Below are positions 6,842 through 14,480 of a DNA stretch of 17,516 nt, piece by piece. The stretch spans positions 1-17,516 of the forward strand of contig CAZVAD010000052.1 in NCBI GenBank assembly GCA_964624645.1, in the 5' to 3' direction. This stretch comes from Mariniphaga sp964624645. GTDB lineage: Bacteria > Bacteroidota > Bacteroidia > Bacteroidales > Prolixibacteraceae. The position numbers and the translations under genes were made by a program. Each line of letters starts with the position of its first letter. The first letter of the stretch is position 1. The notes beneath the pieces are model-generated. The model was given only the letters and a program-made list of their open reading frames with translations. It did not search any database and was not told the DNA's origin.

Positions 6842-7879
6842 TTATTTATTTTTTTTGAAATCTTCCACCAATCCTTCAAACAGCCAGTTTGCAAGCGCCT
6901 GGCGGTTGCTTGAAATGATAAACCGTTGCTGATCCCGCTTGTGGTTGATGTTGCCAAGTTCAATAAAAACAGCCACCGGATGGGAATTTCTCACTACATA
7001 AAGGTTTCGGTCTGAGACAGTTCCCTTGTAGCCTCTTCCCGGCTGGTGCTGGTCATATTTTCGCTGGAAAGTGTTTTTCAGCACGGTTGCAGCAGCCTTT
7101 CCGGTTTTACTGCGTTTGTCGTGATAAAAAAATACGTCAATGTTCTCTCCGTGGCTTCGCGAGTCAAGGTGAATAATAATCATCCGTTGAAAACTTCCCT
7201 TATGTTTCAGGTAGAGGCTATTCACGGCGTCTGTCCGCTGTTTCAGCCTCTGCACCTGGTTTAGCGGAATTTTCAGATTCGGGTAACACACCTCATCTTT
7301 GTCGGGTTTCAGGTAGCTGTCATCACGGATTCCGTCATTCGGATCCCTGATGATCATATAAACGGTTGCCCCGTGCTGAATCAGGTTTCTGGCGAGGCGC
7401 AGCGTAACATCGTAGGCATATTCGTCTTCGCAAAGTTTCCAGTTGCCGTAGTTGCCCACCGCTCCCGGATCGGGGCCGCCATGCCCGGAAACAAGATGAA
7501 AAACAGCCCCTTTAAGCTGGTCGTCAATAATCTCCACATCTGCATATTCTTTTCCGAAAATTTCATGTCTGACAGTTTTTCCGGTAGCTTTTGTAGCCTT
7601 TGGTGGAGTTTCGTTTCCTTTTTCCGGAAGTTTGTATTTTCTTCCGGCGATGAGCGAATTGTTTGGCCCCAATTTGCTTTTGTTCAGTTCAATGAACAGA
7701 TCAAGATACTCCGATACAGGATAACCGTTTCGCGTGAGCATCCGGTAAATTCCTTCTCCTTTCTCTGCAACCACTTCGGTGTTCTGCGCGTTTACGCCCT
7801 TTCCCAGAAACAGCCCCGCAAAAAAAATGATGAAAAAAATTCCCTTATATTTATTTATGTGTAGTTTTGACCCCGGCAT
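6842..7879 (-). CDS. N-acetylmuramoyl-L-alanine amidase (Amidase_3) with N-terminal LysM-like region
   Basis: This enzyme cleaves the amide between muramic acid and L-Ala in peptidoglycan. Its 345 residues open with a signal peptide (hydrophobic GIFFIIFFAGLFL, cleavage likely after NA before Gln32). Residues about 36-85 resemble a LysM-type cell-wall-binding repeat, ending IAGRKYKLP. After a Thr/Lys/Pro linker, the zinc amidase domain spans about 122-342. Its predicted ligands and catalytic residues are present: His133 in SGHGGPDPGA, Glu153, His237 in IIHLDS and Glu307 in VFIELGN. The canonical DPGHGG reads VSGHGG, a change outside the ligands. The gene is divergent from the 5'-nucleotidase unit and convergent with GH16, so it is probably monocistronic. 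It likely acts in cell separation or wall turnover in the periplasm. Confidence 0.9.
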   Translation of the reverse strand: MPGSKLHINKYKGIFFIIFFAGLFLGKGVNAQNTEVVAEKGEGIYRMLTRNGYPVSEYLDLFIELNKSKLGPNNSLIAGRKYKLPEKGNETPPKATKATGKTVRHEIFGKEYADVEIIDDQLKGAVFHLVSGHGGPDPGAVGNYGNWKLCEDEYAYDVTLRLARNLIQHGATVYMIIRDPNDGIRDDSYLKPDKDEVCYPNLKIPLNQVQRLKQRTDAVNSLYLKHKGSFQRMIIIHLDSRSHGENIDVFFYHDKRSKTGKAAATVLKNTFQRKYDQHQPGRGYKGTVSDRNLYVVRNSHPVAVFIELGNINHKRDQQRFIISSNRQALANWLFEGLVEDFKKNK

Positions 7880-7959
7880 GATATTTTTTATCTGTTCATA
7901 TCAAACAATTACAAAACCTGCGCTAAAGTAGCGGTTAGTTTTTAGAAAATCTTATTAAA
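7880..7959. promoter_or_regulatory. 80-bp divergent intergenic region with a 13-bp inverted repeat
   Basis: This region must hold the promoters of the amidase (-) and of the 5'-nucleotidase/lnt unit (+). A perfect inverted repeat, CGCTA-AAG-TAGCG, lies at 7921-7933. On the + strand TAGTTTTT (7936-7943) matches the -7 consensus TAnnTTTG at all but the last base. On the minus strand a TAATTGTTTG stretch is similar but has two extra bases. No convincing -33 element is assigned. Confidence 0.35.
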
Positions 7960-8724
7960 ATGCGAAGATCTTTCAGCTATACATTGTTGATAACTTGTCT
8001 TTTCCTGACGTGGAATTGTAAAGTACAGTATGTTCAAAGCGCTGTTGAATACCAGAACAATATTGTTTCTGATTCTCTTATGCCTGTTGATAATCAGTTG
8101 CTTGGCATCTATCTGCCCTATAAGCAGATTCTTGACCAGGATATGAACAGGGTGGTTGCAATTTCGGCCCACGAAATGGTAAAAAGTAAGCCGGAAAGCA
8201 ATCTGACCAACTTTTTGGGCGATCTTTTTCTGGAGCAGGGCGAAAAGGTGCTGAAGAAATTCGGAAGAAATATCAAGCTTGATATTTCTTATTTTAATTA
8301 TGGGGGAATACGCACTTTTCTTCCAGAAGGTGAAATTACCGTCGGGAAAATATTTGAGCTTATGCCTTTCGAGAACGAACTGGTTTTCATACAAATATCA
8401 GGAACTCAGGTCAAGGAATTTCTTGATGCCATAGCACAAGGCGGCGGCGACAGCTTAGGTGGAGTGCGGTTCAAAATATCAGATAAAAAAGCTGTGGATA
8501 TTGAAATAAACGGGGCGCCGCTGCAATTGGATTCCTACTACTGGATGGCCACCAATGATTACGTTGCTGCCGGTGGCGATAACCGGGAAATGCTCACCGT
8601 GCAAAAGGAATTCATTGACAGCGGAAAAAAGATCAGGGATGTGATTATTGAATATATGGAAGAAAAATACCGTTCGGGCGAGGAACTCAGAAAAGTCACG
8701 GATGGAAGAATTGCTTATGAATAG
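7960..8724 (+). CDS. Lipoprotein with 5'-nucleotidase C-terminal (substrate-binding) domain
   Basis: This 254-residue protein corresponds to the C-terminal half of UshA-type 5'-nucleotidases (5_nucleotid_C), the domain that binds the nucleoside. A hydrophobic signal ends at Cys20 (TWNC), a lipobox looser than usual but tolerated in Bacteroidota. Family motifs include AHEMVKSKPESNLTNFLGDL near 70-90, NYGGIR (113-118), LMPFENEL, and TNDYVAAGGDN (198-208), the loop that stacks on the nucleobase in UshA. The metallophosphatase half is missing from this polypeptide but encoded by the next gene, which overlaps it by eight bases. The two probably form one functional enzyme at the membrane. The gene is first in a unit with the phosphatase and lnt. 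Confidence 0.88.
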   Translation: MRRSFSYTLLITCLFLTWNCKVQYVQSAVEYQNNIVSDSLMPVDNQLLGIYLPYKQILDQDMNRVVAISAHEMVKSKPESNLTNFLGDLFLEQGEKVLKKFGRNIKLDISYFNYGGIRTFLPEGEITVGKIFELMPFENELVFIQISGTQVKEFLDAIAQGGGDSLGGVRFKISDKKAVDIEINGAPLQLDSYYWMATNDYVAAGGDNREMLTVQKEFIDSGKKIRDVIIEYMEEKYRSGEELRKVTDGRIAYE

Positions 8725-9628
8725 AAGATTATTTATAAAAAAGGTTGGCGCCGGAACGCTTGGCACTGCTGCATTTGGCGCTCTGCCTGCAGATTTGCTT
8801 GCCGCAAATGACTTTGTAACGCTTACGATTTTGCACACCAACGATATCCATGCGCACATTGAACCGTTTGCAGGTTCCGATTCGCAGGTTGGCGGGAAGG
8901 GAGGCCTTGCACGGATTTCAGGAATGGCGAAATCCATTCGGGAAATGAATCCCAACACCCTGCTTTTTGATGCGGGAGATGTTTTTCAGGGAACCCCTTA
9001 TTTCAATTATTTTGGCGGAGGCTTGTTGTACAGGCTGATGTCTGAGGCAGGATATGATGCGGGCGCCATTGGGAACCATGAATTTGATAACGGTTTGCAG
9101 GGAATACTTGATGCATTGCCCGAGGCAGACTTTCCGCTGATTAATTCCAATTACGATTTTTCGGATACGATTCTGGCAGGGAAAATTTCACGCTGGAAAA
9201 TCTTTCGCAAGTCAGGAATTAAAATTGGCGTGTATGGTCTGGGCATCGAGATGGACGGATTGGTCAGCAAGGAAGCCTTCGGGAACACAATTTACCGTGA
9301 TCCGCTGAAAATTGCTGCCGAAATGGAGACTTTTCTCAAACTGGAAAAAAAATGCGACCTTGTGATTTGCATTTCCCACCTGGGAATCCGTTACGCCAAC
9401 GATAAGGTGAGCGATTCTGTCCTTGCCGGAGAAACGTTGCATACCGATTTAATCGTTGGCGGGCACACGCACACCTACCTGAAGGAACCGCTGATGCTGA
9501 AAAACAAGCAAGGTCTTCCGGTGATTGTGAATTCTGCCTGGTGGGGCGGATTGGTTTTAGGAAGAATAGATTTTATTTTTGAACGGCAACGCCGGAAAAT
9601 TGAAAAAACAGTTGCTCAAAATATATAG
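8717..9628 (+). CDS. Metallophosphatase, UshA N-terminal type, with Tat signal
   Basis: This calcineurin-like phosphoesterase matches the catalytic half of periplasmic 5'-nucleotidases. The start is the ATG at 8717, overlapping the previous stop by eight bases; the frame is open upstream to 8648, but that would bury the signal. The N-terminus RRLFIKK followed by a Gly/Ala-rich stretch and PADLLAAND is a twin-arginine signal. Metal and catalytic motifs are complete in its 303 residues: HTNDIHAH (Asp43, His45), DAGDVFQG (Asp88), GNHEFDNG (Asn120, His121), SHLG (His221) and GGHTHT (His250, His252). The chain stops right after the phosphatase domain. Export in folded form fits loading of the two metals in the cytoplasm. 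The substrate is probably a nucleotide or a related phosphate ester. Confidence 0.92.
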   Translation: MNRRLFIKKVGAGTLGTAAFGALPADLLAANDFVTLTILHTNDIHAHIEPFAGSDSQVGGKGGLARISGMAKSIREMNPNTLLFDAGDVFQGTPYFNYFGGGLLYRLMSEAGYDAGAIGNHEFDNGLQGILDALPEADFPLINSNYDFSDTILAGKISRWKIFRKSGIKIGVYGLGIEMDGLVSKEAFGNTIYRDPLKIAAEMETFLKLEKKCDLVICISHLGIRYANDKVSDSVLAGETLHTDLIVGGHTHTYLKEPLMLKNKQGLPVIVNSAWWGGLVLGRIDFIFERQRRKIEKTVAQNI

Positions 9629-9633
9629 TAGGT

Positions 9634-11238
9634 ATGTCCCGAAAATTTCGTTTGCTTCTTTCGTTTGCTTCAGCAGTTTTGCTCAGCCTTGCTTGGCTCG
9701 GATTCCCGGGATGGGTGTTGTTTGTTGCCCTGTTCCCACTGCTTCTGGTTGAGAACTTTTTTGTGGAAAACCGGAAGGAGTACCGGGGCGTTTCCTTTTG
9801 GGGCTACGCATTTCTGACTTTTCTCATCTGGAACGGAATAACCACCTGGTGGATTGCCTATGCCACTTTTGTCGGGGCAATGCTTGCCATTGTCGTCAAT
9901 TCCTTTCTGATGTCGCTGGTCTGGTGGCTGGGACACACTGCCCGCCGCCGGTTTAAATCCACTTTGGGCTATTTTGCACTGGCGGCTTTCTGGATAACTT
10001 TTGAATATTTTCATTTTCACTGGGATATTGAGTGGCCCTGGTTGAATCTGGGGAATGGTTTTGCCAACAACGTGAAAATAATTCAGTGGTACGAGCACAC
10101 CGGAATATTAGGCGGCACGGCCTGGGTACTGGCTGTGAATTTTATCCTGTTTTCTTTGGTTCAGCAGGTTTTGAATCGTGCGGGGAAAAGAAAGGTTATT
10201 ATTTCGGGAACATTCCTGGGTTTGCTGATTTTGGTTCCGGTGATTTGGTCATATAGCGTTTATCATGCTTATTCGGAAAAGGAAAATCCCTTGCAGGTTG
10301 TCATTGTCCAGCCCAACATTGATCCATACAATGAAGAATATGACGCCAGGGCGGAAAGCAGGAAAATGGAAAAATTTATCCGGCTTGCCGACAGGGCTGC
10401 CGGGCCGCAGACCGACTTGATTGTTGGCCCTGAAACGGTTTTTGAACGATATCCCGACTGGAATGTGGACTGGCTGGAGTCAAATTTCCTGTTTGGGCAA
10501 CTGAGCCAGTGGCAACAACATTTTCCCCGTGCAGAAACCATTTTTGGGGCATCCACCTGTAAAATTTATTCCGGTGCAGAAAGTGCAAAACCCACCTCGC
10601 GCCTTTCGGTCTCAGGAGACACCACGTATTACGATGTTTTTAATTCGGCAATTTTTATTGACCGGAACGGCTCCGGGCACACTTATCATAAGTCCATACT
10701 GGTGAGCGGAGTGGAAAAAATGCCTTTTCGGGAATATCTGGGTTTTTTCAATGATCTGGTATTCAACTTGGGCGGAACAACCGGCAGCTTAGGCAAACAG
10801 GATGAACCTGCAAATTTTGAGTTGAAAAATGGAATCAAAGCAGCTCCGGTGATATGCTACGAATCGGTTTTTGGTGAGTACATCACCCGTTTTGTGCAAA
10901 AAGGCGCCGAACTGATTGTGGTCATAACAAACGACGGCTGGTGGCGGAATACTCCCGGCTACAGGCAGCACCTTTCCTTTTCGCGGCTGCGGGCAATCGA
11001 AACCCGCAGGAGTGTCGTGCGCTCCGCAAATACCGGAATTTCCTGTTTCATTAACCAGAGGGGGGACCTCATCCGGTCAACCGGTTGGTGGAAAGAGGAT
11101 GCCATTGAAGCGGAAATCAACCTGAACAGCCAATTGACAACCTATGTGAAGTATGGTGATTACATTGCGCGGATTTCCATTTTTGCAGCCACTTTGTTGC
11201 TGCTATTTATGGCAGTGAAAAGATTCATTAAAGAATAA
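9634..11238 (+). CDS. lnt: Apolipoprotein N-acyltransferase
   Basis: Lnt adds the third acyl chain to the N-terminal cysteine of lipoproteins in the inner membrane. At 534 residues it is close to the E. coli enzyme (512). The N-terminal half has about six to seven membrane helices (FRLLLSFASAVLLSLAWLGF onward). The periplasmic nitrilase domain shows the catalytic triad: Glu267 in VGPETVFER, Lys362 in GVEKMPF and Cys408 in VICYESVFGEY. The conserved ITNDGWW and SANTGISCFI segments follow. A last membrane helix (SIFAATLLLLFMAV) precedes the C-terminus. It starts five bases after the metallophosphatase stop and is probably co-transcribed with it. Several predicted lipoproteins in this window would be its substrates. 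Confidence 0.95.
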   Translation: MSRKFRLLLSFASAVLLSLAWLGFPGWVLFVALFPLLLVENFFVENRKEYRGVSFWGYAFLTFLIWNGITTWWIAYATFVGAMLAIVVNSFLMSLVWWLGHTARRRFKSTLGYFALAAFWITFEYFHFHWDIEWPWLNLGNGFANNVKIIQWYEHTGILGGTAWVLAVNFILFSLVQQVLNRAGKRKVIISGTFLGLLILVPVIWSYSVYHAYSEKENPLQVVIVQPNIDPYNEEYDARAESRKMEKFIRLADRAAGPQTDLIVGPETVFERYPDWNVDWLESNFLFGQLSQWQQHFPRAETIFGASTCKIYSGAESAKPTSRLSVSGDTTYYDVFNSAIFIDRNGSGHTYHKSILVSGVEKMPFREYLGFFNDLVFNLGGTTGSLGKQDEPANFELKNGIKAAPVICYESVFGEYITRFVQKGAELIVVITNDGWWRNTPGYRQHLSFSRLRAIETRRSVVRSANTGISCFINQRGDLIRSTGWWKEDAIEAEINLNSQLTTYVKYGDYIARISIFAATLLLLFMAVKRFIKE

Positions 11239-11316
11239 AAAAAATCCGCACCAGTTTCAAATGAGTAAAACCCCTGATTAACAGGATTTGAGCGCCCAGT
11301 CGTTCAAACGTCCACC

Positions 11317-11364
11317 GGTCTTTCGACTCATCCCGAACGAATCGGGACTACGAGGCCTGTTTTT
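11317..11364 (+). terminator. Hairpin with T tract, candidate terminator of the lnt unit
   Basis: TCCCGA (11331-11336) pairs with TCGGGA (11342-11347) across a five-base loop. The outer TCG/CGA (11323-11325 with 11351-11353) and GG/CC can extend the stem through an internal loop. Five T residues follow at 11360-11364. It lies about 80 bp after the lnt stop. Its wording resembles a dispersed intergenic hairpin repeat rather than a classic tight terminator, so termination is only one reading. Confidence 0.35.
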
Positions 11365-11806
11365 GCAACTGTTAAGCTGACTCGGTTTTATAAGTTCTGT
11401 TGAGTTTACCAAATGCTGAACCGATGCGGATAATATCTTTTTTCCTTCAATGAACTCGTTTTTAATACTTCAAATTTACTGCATTGAATTGAGACTACCA
11501 AATAATTTACCCTGTTTATTTGCCTTTAGAGCACAATGTGCTGAATCTTATTGAAATAAAGAGGAGAATTTTTTGCTCTGTTTTTAGAAAAAACGGTGAA
11601 GTTCCGAAATTTATCTTTCCCCGGGTTGCCGGGAGTCAAATAATATAAAACACTCTTTTTTTGATTTTTTAAGCGTTGAAATGGAAAAGCTTTCAAATAT
11701 TCGCCATGAATCCAAAAATTAATTAGAATAGCTCTAAATTACGGTTTTGAACGTTGTTTTTACAAAAAAATATGAATGTTGTTATCCCTGTCTTTAATTT
11801 TTTGCA

Positions 11807-11814
11807 TAGATTTG
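11807..11814 (+). promoter_or_regulatory. -7 promoter element (TAGATTTG) of the rseC-rnf operon
   Basis: TAGATTTG matches the Bacteroidota -7 consensus TAnnTTTG exactly. A TTG at 11779-11781 is the nearest -33 candidate, but its 25-base spacing is slightly longer than usual. Transcription would start around 11820, leaving a leader of only 20-35 bases before the rseC start region. It is the only clear consensus match seen upstream of the operon. Confidence 0.5.
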
Positions 11815-11838
11815 TAAAGTCTAAATAGCAAAATTTAA

Positions 11839-12261
11839 ATCACTACGGAAACAATTATCAGACATAAGGCATTTGTAAAAAAGGTTGAAAAGGATTCGCT
11901 GACCCTGAAAATCATCAGCCAGTCAGCTTGTGCATCCTGCCATGCAAGAGGCGCCTGTTCCGTATCTGACCTGAAGGAAAAGGAAATTGACATTCCCGCT
12001 TCCGGTTCCCCTTGCTATCCCGGGCAGGAAGTTACCGTATTGTTCCGGGAATCGGATGGAATGAAAGCGCTTTTTTATGGTTATCTGCTTCCTTTCGTCC
12101 TGATGCTGACATCGCTTATTCTTTTCTACGAAACAACAGGAAATGAGGCTGTGGCTGGGCTGGTTGCCCTCAGCATTCTGATTCCCTATTATATTGTATT
12201 GTATTTTTTTCGGAATACATTAAAAAGAGCCTTTAAATTTGAATTGGAAAAAATAGATTGA
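11839..12261 (+). CDS. RseC/MucC-like protein (SoxR-reducing system type), start codon unresolved
   Basis: RseC/MucC-like proteins commonly precede rnf genes in Bacteroidota. The frame opens after TAA at 11836-11838 and gives up to 140 residues. The N-terminal part (TIIRHKAFVKKVEKDSL, then SACASCHARGAC with Cys31, Cys34 and Cys40) matches the family, and two membrane helices follow (FYGYLLPFVLMLTSLILF and a second around ALSILIPYYIVLYFF). No ATG, GTG or TTG exists before the cysteine motif: the first TTG is at 12040 and the first ATG at 12061, both well inside the domain. Homology length points to ATC at 11839, ACG at 11845 or ATT at 11854. The coordinates give the open frame, not a proven start. 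A single-base change of ATG, or a sequencing error, is possible. It is the first gene of the rnf operon, one base before rnfB. Confidence 0.8.
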   Translation: MTTETIIRHKAFVKKVEKDSLTLKIISQSACASCHARGACSVSDLKEKEIDIPASGSPCYPGQEVTVLFRESDGMKALFYGYLLPFVLMLTSLILFYETTGNEAVAGLVALSILIPYYIVLYFFRNTLKRAFKFELEKID

Positions 12262-12262
12262 T

Positions 12263-13129
12263 ATGAGCATGATTATCGTATCTACAGTTGCAACGTTAAG
12301 TATCATGGGCACCTCGGCAGCGGTGATTCTTTATTTCGTATCACAAAAGTTTCAGGTTTACGAAGACCCCCGGATTGATGAGGTGGAAAATTCACTGCCG
12401 GCTGCCAATTGCGGCGGTTGTGGCTATGCCGGATGTCGTGCCTTTGCCGAAGCCTGCGTGAAAGCCACTGACCTGAACGACCTGAATTGCCCGGTTGGCG
12501 GCAATGAAACCATGGCAAATGTTGCAGCCATTTTAGGCCTTGATGAAGTGAAAAAAGACCGGCGTATTGCCTATATCCGTTGCAATGGGATTTGTGATTT
12601 CCGGCCTAAGACCAATGTTTATGACGGTGCCACAACCTGTGCCATAGCCGCATCGGTTTACAGCGGGGAAACCGGTTGCCAGTGGGGCTGCCTTGGCTAT
12701 GGCGACTGTTTTGATGCCTGTGATTTTGACGCCATTGAACTTCGTGCCGATTTGGGAGTCCCCCGGATTATTGACGACAAATGTGTGGCTTGCGGCGCCT
12801 GCGTAACAGCCTGTCCCAAAGACCTGATTGAAATGCGCAAGGCATTTCCGAGATACCGGAAAGTTGTTGTGGCCTGCCGGAATAAGGATAAAGGGGGAGT
12901 GGCCCGAAAAGCGTGCGATGTTGCCTGCATCGGGTGTGGAAAATGTGTGAAGGAATGCCGTTTTGATGCGATTACCATTGAAAATAACCTGGCATTCATC
13001 GATTCGGATAAATGTACGCTATGCCGTAAATGTATTCCGGTTTGTCCCACAAATTCCATTATTGAGGAAAATTTTCCGCCAAGGCGCATAAAAGTTGAAA
13101 AACAAGAAGAGATAAGTACAACAAAATAG
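12263..13129 (+). CDS. rnfB: Rnf complex subunit B, polyferredoxin
   Basis: RnfB takes electrons from reduced ferredoxin and passes them into the Rnf complex. The 288 residues begin with one membrane helix (about 3-27). The next region has the RnfB-specific Fe-S motif CGGCGYAGC (Cys50, 53, 58 and 76). Then come several ferredoxin-type clusters: Cys139/143/149/153 in a looser spacing, Cys174/177/180/184, Cys222/225/228/232 and Cys251/254/257/261. This is longer than gamma-proteobacterial RsxB (about 190 residues, fewer clusters) and resembles the multi-cluster RnfB of anaerobes. The start is the ATG one base after the rseC stop, indicating translational coupling. It is followed six bases later by rnfC. 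The cluster part should face the cytoplasm. Confidence 0.96.
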   Translation: MSMIIVSTVATLSIMGTSAAVILYFVSQKFQVYEDPRIDEVENSLPAANCGGCGYAGCRAFAEACVKATDLNDLNCPVGGNETMANVAAILGLDEVKKDRRIAYIRCNGICDFRPKTNVYDGATTCAIAASVYSGETGCQWGCLGYGDCFDACDFDAIELRADLGVPRIIDDKCVACGACVTACPKDLIEMRKAFPRYRKVVVACRNKDKGGVARKACDVACIGCGKCVKECRFDAITIENNLAFIDSDKCTLCRKCIPVCPTNSIIEENFPPRRIKVEKQEEISTTK

Positions 13130-13135
13130 ACGAGA

Positions 13136-14467
13136 ATGTTAAAAACCTTCAGGAAAGGTGGAGTGCATCCACCCGAAAATAAGCTGTCAGCAGGTGTGCC
13201 CATTGAAATGTTGCCTGTTCCTGCATCGGTTTTTATTCCGGTGGGGCAGCATATCGGTGCGCCGGCCATTCCGGTGGTGAAGCGTGGCGATGAAGTGAAA
13301 ACCGGGCAGTTGCTTGCCAAAAGCAGCAGTTTTGTTTCCACAAACATCCACTCTTCGGTATCAGGAAAAGTGAAAAGAGTCGATTTTCAGGCTGACAGTT
13401 CCGGCTATCCTAAACAGGGGATCCTCATTGATGTGAAAGATGACGAATGGCTTGAAACCATTGATCGTTCTGCTGAATTGAAGAAGGATTTTGAGCTTGA
13501 CGGTCCGGCAATTGTTGAAAAAATTCAGGAGGCCGGCATTGTGGGCATGGGCGGTGCAACATTCCCCACCCACGTGAAGCTGATTCCGCCGAAAGGGATG
13601 AAAGCAAATGTCCTTTTGATTAATGGCGTGGAATGTGAGCCTTACCTGACATCCGACCACCGGCTGATGCTTGAAAAACCGGATGAGATCATGGTTGGAA
13701 CCCGGTTGCTGATGAAGGCGCTGAATGTAGAGAAAGCTGTGATTGGAGTTGAAAATAACAAACCGGACGCCATCCGGCTGTTAGAGGAAAAATCGAAGGA
13801 ATATCAGGGAATCGGTGTAATTGCATTGAAAGTGAAGTATCCGCAGGGAGGTGAAAAACAGTTGATCAAGGCGGTTACGGGGAAAGAGGTTCCTCCGGGA
13901 GGACTGCCCATAGCCGTTGGGGTTGTGGTGAGCAACGTGGGGACAGCATTCGCCGTGTATGAAGCCGTTCAGAAAAATAAACCGCTTTTTGAGCGGGTGG
14001 TAACCATTACCGGAAAAGCGGTTGCAAAACCTTCCAATTTTCTGGCGCGCATCGGAACTCCTGTGTCTGCACTGATTGACGCTGCCGGCGGCATGCCCGA
14101 CAGTACGGGTAAAATCATCAGCGGCGGTCCCATGATGGGACGGGCGGTATCGACTCCCGAAGTGCCGGTAACCAAAGGGACTTCCGGAGTTCTGCTGATG
14201 AAAGACGAAGAATCCAAAAGGAAGGAGTATATCGCCTGCATTCGCTGTTCGCGCTGTGTTTCCGCCTGTCCCATGGGGCTGGAACCCTATCTGCTGATGA
14301 CACTTTCTGAAAAGCAGATTTTTGACCGGGCCGAAAGCAACAATATCATGGATTGCATAGAGTGCGGCTCGTGCAGTTTTACCTGTCCTTCAAACAGGCC
14401 GCTGCTCGATTATATCCGTTTTGGAAAAGGAAAAGTCGGACAAATTATACGTTCCCGAAAAAAATAA
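13136..14467 (+). CDS. rnfC: Rnf complex subunit C, NADH/FMN-binding
   Basis: RnfC carries the NAD(H) site of the Rnf complex. The 443 residues contain an N-terminal barrel-sandwich region (GVPIEMLPVPASVFIPVGQH). The nucleotide/FMN-binding part follows with GMGGATFP (137-144) and NGVECEPYLTSDHR. The SLBB-like segment lies around 285-330. Two C-terminal 4Fe-4S sites are Cys368/371/374/378 and Cys407/410/413/417. The length is near that of most RnfC proteins and lacks the long repetitive tail of E. coli RsxC. It is peripheral on the cytoplasmic face. Thirteen bases separate it from rnfD. Confidence 0.96.
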   Translation: MLKTFRKGGVHPPENKLSAGVPIEMLPVPASVFIPVGQHIGAPAIPVVKRGDEVKTGQLLAKSSSFVSTNIHSSVSGKVKRVDFQADSSGYPKQGILIDVKDDEWLETIDRSAELKKDFELDGPAIVEKIQEAGIVGMGGATFPTHVKLIPPKGMKANVLLINGVECEPYLTSDHRLMLEKPDEIMVGTRLLMKALNVEKAVIGVENNKPDAIRLLEEKSKEYQGIGVIALKVKYPQGGEKQLIKAVTGKEVPPGGLPIAVGVVVSNVGTAFAVYEAVQKNKPLFERVVTITGKAVAKPSNFLARIGTPVSALIDAAGGMPDSTGKIISGGPMMGRAVSTPEVPVTKGTSGVLLMKDEESKRKEYIACIRCSRCVSACPMGLEPYLLMTLSEKQIFDRAESNNIMDCIECGSCSFTCPSNRPLLDYIRFGKGKVGQIIRSRKK

Positions 14468-14480
14468 AACGTTAAACTGA

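Larger units (their letters stand above)
11239..11838. other. 600-bp AT-rich intergenic region before the rnf operon
   Basis: No protein-coding gene is supported on either strand. It contains, in order, a short inverted repeat CCTG-ATTAA-CAGG (11273-11285), a hairpin with a T tract (see 11317-11364), AGCAC-AAT-GTGCT (11530-11542), CCCGG-GTTG-CCGGG (11620-11633) and the -7 promoter element at 11807-11814. An ATG-initiated 34-codon frame at 11450-11554 has no visible family features. The length is unusual for this compact window and leaves room for a small RNA or a long regulated leader. Confidence 0.5.

Noticed and set aside
7373..7864. 163-codon frame on the + strand
   Set aside because: Antisense shadow of the amidase gene, whose motifs are intact.
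8648..8716. Upstream extension of the metallophosphatase
   Set aside because: It runs inside the preceding gene and hides the Tat signal; ATG 8717 gives the expected overlap and signal.
11450..11554. 34-codon frame in the intergenic region
   Set aside because: No recognisable domain or ribosome site, and a frame of this length is expected by chance in AT-rich DNA.
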